DNA of 64,000 nucleotides from Oscillospiraceae bacterium. Lineage in GTDB: Bacteria; Bacillota; Clostridia; Oscillospirales; Acutalibacteraceae. The stretch spans positions 31,243 through 95,242 of the forward strand of contig CADAUV010000002.1 of NCBI GenBank assembly GCA_902791235.1. The letters run 5' to 3'. Both the position numbers and the translations under genes were made by a program. Below the pieces are notes generated by a model. It saw nothing but the letters and a program-made list of their open reading frames with translations. It was not told the origin of the DNA and did no database searches. This document shows positions 34,343 through 45,903 of the stretch, piece after piece (the first letter of the stretch is position 1; each line of letters begins with the position of its first letter).

Positions 34343-35620
34343 ATGAGTTATAAATTTGAAACATTACAGATACACACAGGACAGGAACAGGCAGACCCTG
34401 CAACAGACGCAAGGGCAGTTCCGATTTATCAGACCACTTCATATGTATTTCACAATTCACAGCATGCCGCTGACCGTTTCGGTCTTGCTGACCCCGGTAA
34501 CATCTACGGCAGGCTTACAAACTCGACGCAGGAGGTCCTCGAAAAGAGGATTGCGGCGCTTGAGGGCGGCAGCGCTGCGCTCGCAGTTGCCTCAGGCGCA
34601 GCGGCAATCACCTACACCATTGAGGCGCTTGCGGCTGACGGCGGACATATAGTTGCACAAAAAACCATCTACGGCGGAAGTTATAACTTGCTTTCACACA
34701 CACTTGTGCAGTATAATATTAACACAACCTTTGTTGACGCTCATAATCTTGCTGAGATTGAGGGCGCAATCAGAGAAAACACAAAGGCAATATATCTTGA
34801 AACGCTTGGAAATCCGAACAGCGATATCCCCGATATCGACGCTATATCCGAGCTTGCGCACAGACACGGCATACCCGTTGTTGTCGACAACACCTTCGGC
34901 ACGCCGTATCTTTTAAGACCTATTGAGCACGGTGCTGATATCGTTGTTCATTCGGCAACGAAGTTCCTCGGCGGTCATGGCACAACCCTTGGCGGTGTGA
35001 TTGTTGAGTCGGGAAAATTTGACTGGAGCGCAGGCGGCAGGTATCCGAACATCGCTTCGCCTAACCCGAGCTATCACGGCGTTTCCTTCTATGACGCAGT
35101 GGGACCTGCGGCGTTTGTAACATACATTCGCGCAATCCTCCTTCGCGACACGGGCGCGGCTATATCGCCGTTTAATGCTTTCCTGCTCTTACAGGGCGTT
35201 GAGACGCTTTCATTAAGGCTTGAAAGACATGCTGAAAACACGAAGAAGGTCGTTGAGTATTTAAGCTCGCATCCTCAGGTAAAGAAGGTTAACCATCCTT
35301 CCCTTCCCGACCATCCCGACCACGAGCTTTACAAGAGATATTTTAAAAACGGCGGCGCTTCAATCTTCACATTTGAGATTAACGGCGGACGGGAGGAAGC
35401 ATGGAAATTCATTGACGAGCTTAAGATATTCTCGCTTCTTGCTAATGTTGCAGATGTCAAGAGTCTTGTCATCCATCCTGCTTCAACCACGCACTCGCAG
35501 CTTTCCGCAGAGGAACTTGCCGAACAGGGAATTTTTGAAAACACAATCCGCCTTTCAATAGGCACGGAGCATATCGACGATATTATCGAGGATTTGGACA
35601 ACGCGTTCAAAGCTATTTAA
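34343..35620 (+). CDS. metY: O-acetylhomoserine aminocarboxypropyltransferase / cysteine synthase family
   Basis: 425 residues, a PLP enzyme of the Cys/Met metabolism family. MetY uses sulfide (or methanethiol) and O-acetylhomoserine to make homocysteine (or methionine). Signatures are FETLQIHTGQE at the N-terminus, IYGRLTNSTQEVLEKRIAAL, the VVDNTFGTPYLLRPIEHGAD block and the PLP lysine in HSATKFLGGHG. The length, longer than that of gamma-lyases, supports MetY. AAAGGAG precedes the ATG; cysK follows after 15 bases. Confidence 0.94.
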   Translation: MSYKFETLQIHTGQEQADPATDARAVPIYQTTSYVFHNSQHAADRFGLADPGNIYGRLTNSTQEVLEKRIAALEGGSAALAVASGAAAITYTIEALAADGGHIVAQKTIYGGSYNLLSHTLVQYNINTTFVDAHNLAEIEGAIRENTKAIYLETLGNPNSDIPDIDAISELAHRHGIPVVVDNTFGTPYLLRPIEHGADIVVHSATKFLGGHGTTLGGVIVESGKFDWSAGGRYPNIASPNPSYHGVSFYDAVGPAAFVTYIRAILLRDTGAAISPFNAFLLLQGVETLSLRLERHAENTKKVVEYLSSHPQVKKVNHPSLPDHPDHELYKRYFKNGGASIFTFEINGGREEAWKFIDELKIFSLLANVADVKSLVIHPASTTHSQLSAEELAEQGIFENTIRLSIGTEHIDDIIEDLDNAFKAI

Positions 35621-35635
35621 CAAAGGAGAATTACT

Positions 35636-36571
35636 ATGTCTAAAATTTATAAAGGAACTGTTGATTTAATAGGAAACACACCGCTTGTTGAAGTGGTAAA
35701 TATTGAAAAGGCGCTCGGTCTTAAAGCAAGACTTCTTGTCAAGCTTGAGTACTTCAATCCTGCAGGAAGCGTCAAGGACAGAATTGCAAAGGCAATGATT
35801 GAGGACGCTGAGGAAAAGGGCATTCTTAAAGAGGGCTCGGTTATCATTGAGCCGACCTCGGGCAACACGGGTATCGGACTTGCGGCAATCGCCGCGTCAA
35901 AGGGATACAGAATTATCCTCACAATGCCCGAAACGATGAGCGTTGAAAGAAGAAACATCCTTAAAGCATACGGCGCGGAGCTTGTTCTCACCGACGGCAC
36001 AAAGGGTATGAAGGGCGCAATCGCAAAGGCTGAGGAACTTGCAAAGGAAATTCCCGACAGCTTCATTCCCGGTCAGTTTGTAAATCCTGCAAACCCTGCA
36101 ATTCACAAGGCTACAACGGGCCCTGAAATTTACAGGGATACCGACGGCGAGGTTGATATTTTCATTGCAGGAGTAGGCACGGGCGGTACCGTTACGGGTA
36201 CGGGCGAATATCTCAAATCGCAGAAGCCTGATGTTAAGGTTATAGCAGTTGAGCCCGAGACCTCACCCGTACTTTCAAAGGGCACGGCAGGCGCGCACAA
36301 GATTCAGGGAATCGGCGCAGGCTTCGTACCCGAGGTGCTTAACACCGGAATTTACGACGAGGTTATCACCTCATCAAATGAGGCTGCATTTGAGGCATCA
36401 AAGCTTCTTGCCAAAACCGAAGGCATCAGCACAGGCATCTCCTCGGGCGCAGCACTCGGCGTAGCTATCGAGCTTGCAAAGAAGGACGAGAACGCAGGCA
36501 AAACAATCGTTGCGCTTCTCCCCGACAGCGGCGACAGATATTACTCCACCGCACTTTTCACAGAAGAATAA
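35636..36571 (+). CDS. cysK: Cysteine synthase A
   Basis: 311 residues. This PLP enzyme makes cysteine from O-acetylserine and sulfide. The PLP lysine lies in NPAGSVKDRIAKAMI, the substrate loop is EPTSGNTGIGLA, the phosphate-binding glycines are in GVGTGGTVTGTGEYL, and the C-terminus has SSGAALGVA. It follows metY in an operon controlled by the Rrf2-type operator, giving two sulfide-assimilating routes in one unit. AAAGGAG precedes the ATG. Confidence 0.96.
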   Translation: MSKIYKGTVDLIGNTPLVEVVNIEKALGLKARLLVKLEYFNPAGSVKDRIAKAMIEDAEEKGILKEGSVIIEPTSGNTGIGLAAIAASKGYRIILTMPETMSVERRNILKAYGAELVLTDGTKGMKGAIAKAEELAKEIPDSFIPGQFVNPANPAIHKATTGPEIYRDTDGEVDIFIAGVGTGGTVTGTGEYLKSQKPDVKVIAVEPETSPVLSKGTAGAHKIQGIGAGFVPEVLNTGIYDEVITSSNEAAFEASKLLAKTEGISTGISSGAALGVAIELAKKDENAGKTIVALLPDSGDRYYSTALFTEE

Positions 36572-36597
36572 ACCATATATACCTCTCAAAAAAATGA

Positions 36598-36623
36598 CCC
36601 GATGTTCTCATCTGAACATCGGG
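36598..36623. terminator. Bidirectional terminator between cysK and the ANTAR gene
   Basis: CCCGATGTTC, TCATCT, GAACATCGGG with TTATTTA on the plus side and TCATTTTTTT on the minus side. Confidence 0.88.
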
Positions 36624-37208
36624 TTATTTATACTTATCTATAATTTTCTCGGCAAGCGACTTCTTGGTAATACACCTGTTCATCGCTTCCTTCTCAAGAT
36701 ATCGGTGAGCCTCGGGCTCGGTCATATTCTCCTTGCTGATAAGAAGCCATTTTGCCTTATTGACAAGACGGATTTCTGACATCTTATCCTCAACCGAAGT
36801 GGCTTTTTTGTCATACCTTCTTGTAAGGTTTTTCGCTGTGCGAAGCCACGCAAGCGTATTTCTCATTGACTGATGGGATATCGGCTTTGAGAGTGTGAAC
36901 ACTCCGTAGGGCGAAAGCCTTTCATAAATCTCATCGTGAATTTCATTTCTGATTGCAAAAAGCACCACGGCGCCCTTATCGGTTGCGCAGTCCACGGCGA
37001 AGCCGATACCGAGGTCGTCGGAAAGCGGCGCGTTTATTATTACAAAATCAAAGCTTCTTTCCGCAATCATACGCTGTGCGCAGGAAATACTGTCCGCAAA
37101 CAGTACGGGCTTATAGCTTGAGGCAGGGAGCATTGAGCTCATTGCCGTATCAAAGCTTTTAACAGAGGACACAACGAGAACGCTGTAAACCTTTTCCACA
37201 AGTCCCAA
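36624..37208 (-). CDS. ANTAR-domain antiterminator with degenerate receiver
   Basis: 194 residues if TTG at 37208 is used; AAAGGAGGGG lies just before it, whereas the ATG at 37226 has no ribosome site. The N-terminal 115 residues have a response-regulator fold, but VLVVSS replaces the usual acidic VDD pocket and VIINAPL puts Asn where the phospho-acceptor Asp should be. A basic linker (RRYDKKA) leads to a C-terminal ANTAR domain (IRLVNKAKWLLISKENMTEPEAHRYLEKEAMN), an RNA-binding three-helix unit. ANTAR proteins bind paired hexaloop hairpins and prevent termination. It sits 31 bases after glnA in the same operon, and matching hairpins occur before glnA, gdhA, pyrG and asnA. Confidence 0.88.
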   Translation of the reverse strand: MGLVEKVYSVLVVSSVKSFDTAMSSMLPASSYKPVLFADSISCAQRMIAERSFDFVIINAPLSDDLGIGFAVDCATDKGAVVLFAIRNEIHDEIYERLSPYGVFTLSKPISHQSMRNTLAWLRTAKNLTRRYDKKATSVEDKMSEIRLVNKAKWLLISKENMTEPEAHRYLEKEAMNRCITKKSLAEKIIDKYK

Positions 37209-37239
37209 GTACTCCCCTCCTTTCATTTTTTTGCTTATC

Positions 37240-38448
37240 TTATTTTAAAATATCAAGTATTTTCTCAGGTATATGCTCTCTGATGAAGTCGCTTTCAAGC
37301 GCAATCTTCTTAGCCTGAGCAAGAGTTTCAGGAAGTCTTTTAAACTCCGAAAGTGTTTTTTCATCCGCTGTATAGAGATTAAAATCTGCAACAAAGGGAA
37401 GCTCAAGCTCATTTTCTATACCGTAAAGCCCTGCGTAAATTATGAGCGCGAATGCAATGTACGGATTTACGGACGGATCCGCGCTTCTCAGCTCAGCCCT
37501 CTTGTACTCTCCGATTGCCGCAGGTATTCTTACAAGCTGCGAGCGGTTTTCACTTGACCACGAAACATATTTAGGCGCTTTGTTGTTGCCGAGTCTGTCA
37601 TATGATTTCTCATTCTGATTTAAAAATGCGGTCATATCGACAGCTTTATCGAGCACGCCCGCAATCACCCTCGGCATAGTGCTTTCATCACTTTCATCAC
37701 AGGCAACCGAGAAATTAATATGGAAGCCGTTACCCGGCTTGTCGGAAAGCGGCTTTGGCGAAAAGTCAGCGCAAAGTCCGTTCCTGTTAGCAACAGTGTT
37801 TACAATAGTCTGAAGCGTCATAACATTGTCGGCAGCCGTAAGGGGGTCTGAATAACGGAAGTCAATCTCATTCTGACCCGGTCCCTCCTCGTGATGCGAG
37901 CTTTCGGGAACAATGCCCATCTGCTCAAGCGTAAGGCAGATTTCCCTTCGGATATTCTCCCCCCTGTCCTGAGGAGCCAAATCCATATAGCCCGCCTTGT
38001 CATAAGGAATTTTTGTCGGCTCACCCTCGTCGTCAAGCTTAAAGAGATAGAATTCCTGCTCCGCACCGAAGCGAAACTCATATCCCCTCTTCTCCGCTTC
38101 CTTCACGGCGTTCACAAGAAGCGTTCTTGTGTCGCACTCAAAGGGTCTGCCGTCGGGATAGGTAATGGAACAAAACATTCTCACGACCTTGCCCTGCTCG
38201 GGTCGCCAAGGTAAAATCATAATTGTATCGGCGTCGGGATGAAGAAGCAGGTCCGAATGTACATCAACGCCGAAGCCTGCAATCGCAGAGCCGTCAAGCG
38301 CAATGCCGTAATCGAAGGCGCGCGCAAGCTCGTCAGCCATAATTGAAATATTCTTCTGTCTGCCAAAGACATCACAGAAGGCAAGGCGGACAAACTTCAC
38401 ATCCTCCTCAATTGCATACTGTATAATCTCTTCCTTTGTATAATTCAT
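37240..38448 (-). CDS. glnA: Glutamine synthetase, type I-like
   Basis: 402 residues from the ATG at 38448 (AAAGGTG upstream; the in-frame ATG at 38466 lacks a site). It forms glutamine from glutamate, ammonium and ATP. Signatures are VKFVRLAFCDVFGRQKN, ALDGSAIAGF, LLLHPDADTIMILPW (the DGSS-like and catalytic-loop blocks), FRFGAEQEFYLF, and SHHEEGPGQNEIDFR. It is about 40 residues shorter than standard GSI-alpha, with the missing part toward the C-terminus. The leader carries the ANTAR-type hairpin and terminator, and the ANTAR gene follows it. Confidence 0.92.
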   Translation of the reverse strand: MNYTKEEIIQYAIEEDVKFVRLAFCDVFGRQKNISIMADELARAFDYGIALDGSAIAGFGVDVHSDLLLHPDADTIMILPWRPEQGKVVRMFCSITYPDGRPFECDTRTLLVNAVKEAEKRGYEFRFGAEQEFYLFKLDDEGEPTKIPYDKAGYMDLAPQDRGENIRREICLTLEQMGIVPESSHHEEGPGQNEIDFRYSDPLTAADNVMTLQTIVNTVANRNGLCADFSPKPLSDKPGNGFHINFSVACDESDESTMPRVIAGVLDKAVDMTAFLNQNEKSYDRLGNNKAPKYVSWSSENRSQLVRIPAAIGEYKRAELRSADPSVNPYIAFALIIYAGLYGIENELELPFVADFNLYTADEKTLSEFKRLPETLAQAKKIALESDFIREHIPEKILDILK

Positions 38449-38477
38449 ACTATCACCTTTATTCATATAATAAAAAT

Positions 38478-38529
38478 GCGTCCATTAAAAGACGGAATAC
38501 CCCGCAAATTAATGAACGCCTTTGCCCAT
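38478..38529 (-). promoter_or_regulatory. glnA leader: A1/G4 hexaloop hairpin overlapping a terminator
   Basis: On the minus strand ATGGGC, loop AAAGGC, GTTCAT form a six-pair hairpin (38529-38512) with two G-U pairs. The 3' arm is also the start of the terminator stem GCGTTCATTAA (38519-38509) with TTAATGGACGC (38488-38478), followed by ATTTTTATT. The two structures exclude each other. The loop has the A1 and G4 bases known from ANTAR targets. The leader sits directly before the glnA ribosome site. Confidence 0.78.
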
Positions 38530-38535
38530 ATATAA

Positions 38536-38564
38536 ATAATATAATAAGGAGAGCGGGATGTCAA
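38536..38564 (-). promoter_or_regulatory. glnA promoter
   Basis: On the minus strand TTGACA (38564-38559), 17 bases, TATTAT (38541-38536). The predicted start is about 38529, the first base of the hexaloop hairpin. Confidence 0.8.
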
Positions 38565-38585
38565 GAAAAAAGTTAAAGAAAACAC

Positions 38586-38614
38586 TTGACAAACCAAAGC
38601 CGAGGGTGTAAGAT
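38586..38614 (+). promoter_or_regulatory. gdhA promoter
   Basis: TTGACA (38586-38591), 17 bases, TAAGAT (38609-38614), with TG just before the -10. The -35 boxes of gdhA and glnA are back to back, 21 bases apart. Confidence 0.8.
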
Positions 38615-38623
38615 TTTATGAGT

Positions 38624-40101
<1,478 letters not shown>

Positions 40102-40120
40102 TACAAAACAGAATAAACAA

Positions 40121-40164
40121 GGCAAAGGCGTCGCTTTTTACAGCGGCGCCTTATACTCTTTTTC
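40121..40164 (+). promoter_or_regulatory. Hexaloop/terminator module between gdhA and pyrG
   Basis: GGC, loop AAAGGC, GTC (40121-40132) is a short hairpin. The overlapping terminator is AAGGCGTCGCT (40125-40135) with AGCGGCGCCTT (40142-40152), then ATACTCTTTTT. It lies 19 bases after the gdhA stop with no clear promoter between, so it should decide whether gdhA transcripts continue into the small ORF and pyrG. The hexaloop stem is only three pairs here. Confidence 0.65.
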
Positions 40165-40174
40165 AGGTGATAAT

Positions 40175-43151
<2,977 letters not shown>

Positions 43152-43154
43152 AAT

Positions 43155-43196
43155 AAAACCGTTTCCGAAGCATATCGGAAACGGTTTTCGTTTTTT
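43155..43196. terminator. Bidirectional terminator after dapL
   Basis: AAAACCGTTTCCGA pairs with TCGGAAACGGTTTT (43155-43188), followed by CGTTTTTT; the minus side ends in TTTTATTT. It serves dapL and the convergent membrane genes. Confidence 0.88.
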
Positions 43197-43506
43197 ACTT
43201 TTTAAAAAGCTTCTTTTTGAGTACGCCTTTAGGGTCCTTTATAAAAAGAATCACAATCCATGCAATCAGACCGAGTGTAACAACAGCCAATCCGAGAAGA
43301 GAGTCGTTCAGGATATCCGAAAATCCCTGAACGAAATAATCCGCCTTCAGTTTCGCATACTCAAAAACAAAATCCATAAACCACATAAGTGATGCGCCCC
43401 AATAAATAAGACTTAAGGTGCCAAGCTTATATGTATCCCTCTGCTCGTTTACATACCATAAAATGGTAGAGATAACTGCAGCGATAATTGTAATGAGTAA
43501 TGTCAT
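43195..43506 (-). CDS. Small membrane protein of unknown function
   Basis: 103 residues with three predicted membrane helices (about 3-20, 30-48, 70-90) and a basic KKKLFKK tail. The N-terminal TLLITIIAAVISTILWYVNEQRDTYKLG and the middle WFMDFVFEY segment are the notable parts. I do not recognise the family. It follows the 43518 gene after 11 bases in an operon. AAGGAGAAAATCT precedes the ATG. Confidence 0.75.
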   Translation of the reverse strand: MTLLITIIAAVISTILWYVNEQRDTYKLGTLSLIYWGASLMWFMDFVFEYAKLKADYFVQGFSDILNDSLLGLAVVTLGLIAWIVILFIKDPKGVLKKKLFKK

Positions 43507-43517
43507 AGATTTTCTCC

Positions 43518-43931
43518 TTACGCGTTCGCTTTTTTCAGGCTCTTTTTTAAAGCGTTAACCTTTGCCTGCACAAATGCGCATATAACGCCCCATACAGCCG
43601 TTACCGTAACTGCCATAGAAACGCCGACCGTCGACATCTCGTGAAGCATCTCAGCCGTATCGTCAGGCGACGCCATCGCCGACAAAAACGGCGGAAACGG
43701 CACAATCTCCCCATGCCAGAAATGCTCAAAGGCAAGAAGAATCACGCCGCCCCAAAGCATTCCTAAAAGCCAGGAAAGTCTTTTTGACCATGTAATTTTA
43801 ACTTCGTCAGAAGCAAATTTATTACCTTCGGAAAGCTGAGGTGTTTCAAGCTTCATTTCCTTTCTCTTTGCAGCGAGGTATACGCCTGTAACCACAACCG
43901 CCTCAACTGCAGGTACAACAAAACATGCCAT
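43518..43931 (-). CDS. Membrane protein of unknown function, partner of the 43195 gene
   Basis: 137 residues. An N-terminal helix (MACFVVPAVEAVVVTGVYLA) is followed by a cytoplasmic KRKEMKLETPQ loop, a second helix (WLLGMLWGGVILLAFEHFWHG) and a third near residues 100-122 before a lysine-rich tail. Similar two-gene pairs are common in gut Clostridia, as far as I recall, without known function. AAGGAGG precedes the ATG. The hydrophobic pair may form one complex. Confidence 0.75.
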   Translation of the reverse strand: MACFVVPAVEAVVVTGVYLAAKRKEMKLETPQLSEGNKFASDEVKITWSKRLSWLLGMLWGGVILLAFEHFWHGEIVPFPPFLSAMASPDDTAEMLHEMSTVGVSMAVTVTAVWGVICAFVQAKVNALKKSLKKANA

Positions 43932-44012
43932 AAAATATTCCTCCTTATTTTGTTGTAACCATTATAAAACAACAAAAAACACCGCACAAGCCCCGAGGGG
44001 GGATACAAATTT

Positions 44013-44037
44013 AAAAGCCGTGTTAATCACGGCTTTT
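44013..44037 (-). terminator. Terminator at the end of the Sfp-type transferase gene
   Basis: AAAAGCCGTG, ATTAA, CACGGCTTTT on the minus strand, followed by AAATTTG. The stem overlaps the stop codon. Confidence 0.65.
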
Positions 44038-44599
44038 CGTATATGCTTATAACATAATCGTTTATCCTCTTTGTTATCATATCTTTACTGATTTCTGATG
44101 AAAGCGTATTAACGCCTTTCAAATCCGTAACCCCTGTGCCGAGGCATTTGAAATACGCCTCCTTGCGCGTCCATATCTCGGTAAACCTCACGGCGACTTC
44201 CCCGGGCTTTTCAAGAACATAGGAAAGCTCCTCCTGCGTACACACGCGGCGCAAAACGCTTTCGCTGTGCTCGCGCACAACCTCAATATCCGCGCCGACC
44301 TCTCTGCGGCTTACGGCGCAGAAAACATAATCGCCCGAATGACTTATATTAAAAAAGCAATGCGCACCCTTCACATAGGGCTTGCCCTTTTCACTTACGC
44401 TGAAAACGATATCCGTACCCGGCTTTGCAAGAGGACCCGAGAGCATTTTGCGCGCAAGCATATCGCCGAAAACCGTTGCCTTTTTATCCTTTTCAAAGGC
44501 AAAGCCGTCAACCCTTTTCCGCTTTTCCTCGCTCATCACGGCGTACCACGCGTCATATTCTTTTTTTGTATAATTATTTATATTGATAATCTTATACAT
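44027..44599 (-). CDS. 4'-phosphopantetheinyl transferase, Sfp type
   Basis: 190 residues. It moves 4'-phosphopantetheine from CoA to a serine of carrier proteins. Motifs are FNISHSGDYVFCAV, VGADIEVV (the Mg2+-binding aspartate and glutamate) and FTEIWTRKEAYFKCLGTGV (glutamate and catalytic lysine). It is somewhat shorter than Sfp (about 225 residues). No NRPS, PKS or carrier-protein gene is in the window, so its partner may be the fatty acid ACP or a distant cluster. Confidence 0.92.
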   Translation of the reverse strand: MYKIININNYTKKEYDAWYAVMSEEKRKRVDGFAFEKDKKATVFGDMLARKMLSGPLAKPGTDIVFSVSEKGKPYVKGAHCFFNISHSGDYVFCAVSRREVGADIEVVREHSESVLRRVCTQEELSYVLEKPGEVAVRFTEIWTRKEAYFKCLGTGVTDLKGVNTLSSEISKDMITKRINDYVISIYEKP

Positions 44600-44658
44600 T
44601 ACAGTTCCTCAATATTTTTATAATTCATTATATCAAAAATACAGTACGCCTTCAAGTC

Positions 44659-44687
44659 TTGACACTTTCAGTGAGCTTTGATAAAAT
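44659..44687 (+). promoter_or_regulatory. Promoter of the LtrA-like gene
   Basis: TTGACA (44659-44664), 17 bases, TAAAAT (44682-44687), 24 bases before the start codon. Confidence 0.75.
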
Positions 44688-44711
44688 CTATAAGAATTCG
44701 GAGGGTTGACT

Positions 44712-45851
44712 ATGACGGAGCTTTTCAGCGGTAAAAAAGAAAAAAAGGTTGAGTACATAGAGCTTATATACGACCTGATATTTGTTTATATTCTCGGACG
44801 CAGCAATACAATTATTCATACGATTGACAACGGTTTTATTGCGCCATCCGTACTTTTAACATATATTCTTTCGACCTTTGTAATACTTCAGGTATGGTAC
44901 TCAAGCGTGCTTTTCATCAACAAATACGGTGAAAACGGACTTCAGGAAAACCTGATGATATTCATAAATATGTACCTGCTTTACTATATGGCTGACGGTA
45001 CAAGAGCGCAGTGGCAGGACTTTTATATGCGCTACAATACCGCATGGGCGCTGATACTTTTAAACCTGATAATACAGTATCTGATAAAGTACAGAAGAGC
45101 GTCGGAAAATATGCCGTGGATTACCGCGCATATAAAACGCAGCGCAATCATCCTTTCACTGCAGCTTTTGATTGTACTTATATCTCTGCCCCTATACCGC
45201 TTTACAGGCTTCCCCCTCGCGCCGTTTGCAATGCTTTTCGGCATTATCGCCTCGTTATTTTCAAGGAAGTACGACTCGCTTGTTTCGGGTGATTTTGAAC
45301 ACCTCACAGAGAGAATAATGCTCTATGTCGTTTTCACCTTCGGAGAAATGATAATCGCTATTGCTAATTATTTCGAGGGCGGCTTTTCGCTAAACAGCAT
45401 CTACTTCTCACTCAGCGCATTTCTTATTGTGGCAGGTCTGTTTTTAAGCTACGGCTTTATGTACAACAATGTGATTGACAGAGGCACGGACAGAGCCGGC
45501 ACAAGGTATATGCTTCTGCATGTTTTTCTCATAACTGCGCTTAACAATATTACCGTAGCGCTCGAGTTTATGAGAAATGAGAAAGTGCTTGAAATACCGA
45601 AAAACATATTTATGACTGTATCGCTCATCGCATATTTTTTCCTGCTGTTCACACTCGAGAAATATGCTAAAACACGGTGCAGGGCAAATAAGAAATTCCT
45701 TCTTACCGTAGCGCTGATGTCGGCGCTTTACGCAGGACTGACTGCGCTTACATACAATAACGGATTTCTTAGTATTCTTGTTGCGGTAATTTATATCTAC
45801 TCGGTATTCCTGTATCTTTATATAAGCGTAAAACGGAATAACAAAGCCTGA
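44712..45851 (+). CDS. Low temperature requirement protein A (LtrA) family membrane protein
   Basis: 379 residues from the ATG at 44712 (GGAGGG six bases upstream). About ten membrane helices follow a short KKEKKVEYIELIYDLIFVYIL N-terminus, which is the LtrA motif. Later FTFGEMIIAIANYFEGG matches the second conserved block. The family was first linked to growth of Listeria at low temperature; its biochemical role is unknown. It is monocistronic between two terminators. Confidence 0.85.
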   Translation: MTELFSGKKEKKVEYIELIYDLIFVYILGRSNTIIHTIDNGFIAPSVLLTYILSTFVILQVWYSSVLFINKYGENGLQENLMIFINMYLLYYMADGTRAQWQDFYMRYNTAWALILLNLIIQYLIKYRRASENMPWITAHIKRSAIILSLQLLIVLISLPLYRFTGFPLAPFAMLFGIIASLFSRKYDSLVSGDFEHLTERIMLYVVFTFGEMIIAIANYFEGGFSLNSIYFSLSAFLIVAGLFLSYGFMYNNVIDRGTDRAGTRYMLLHVFLITALNNITVALEFMRNEKVLEIPKNIFMTVSLIAYFFLLFTLEKYAKTRCRANKKFLLTVALMSALYAGLTALTYNNGFLSILVAVIYIYSVFLYLYISVKRNNKA

Positions 45852-45863
45852 TAAGAACCTGAC

Positions 45864-45899
45864 AAAAGGCAGCAGTTCACACTGAACCGCTGCCTTTTT
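45864..45899. terminator. Bidirectional terminator between the LtrA-like and GH31 genes
   Basis: AAAAGGCAGC plus GTTCA pair with TGAAC plus GCTGCCTTTTT, with a single A:C mismatch. T runs are on both sides. Confidence 0.85.
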
Positions 45900-45903
45900 G
45901 CTG

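Noticed and set aside
38449-38477. A second hexaloop 57 bases after the first in the glnA leader
   Set aside because: No stem with an A1/G4 loop could be found there; glnA appears to have one module only.
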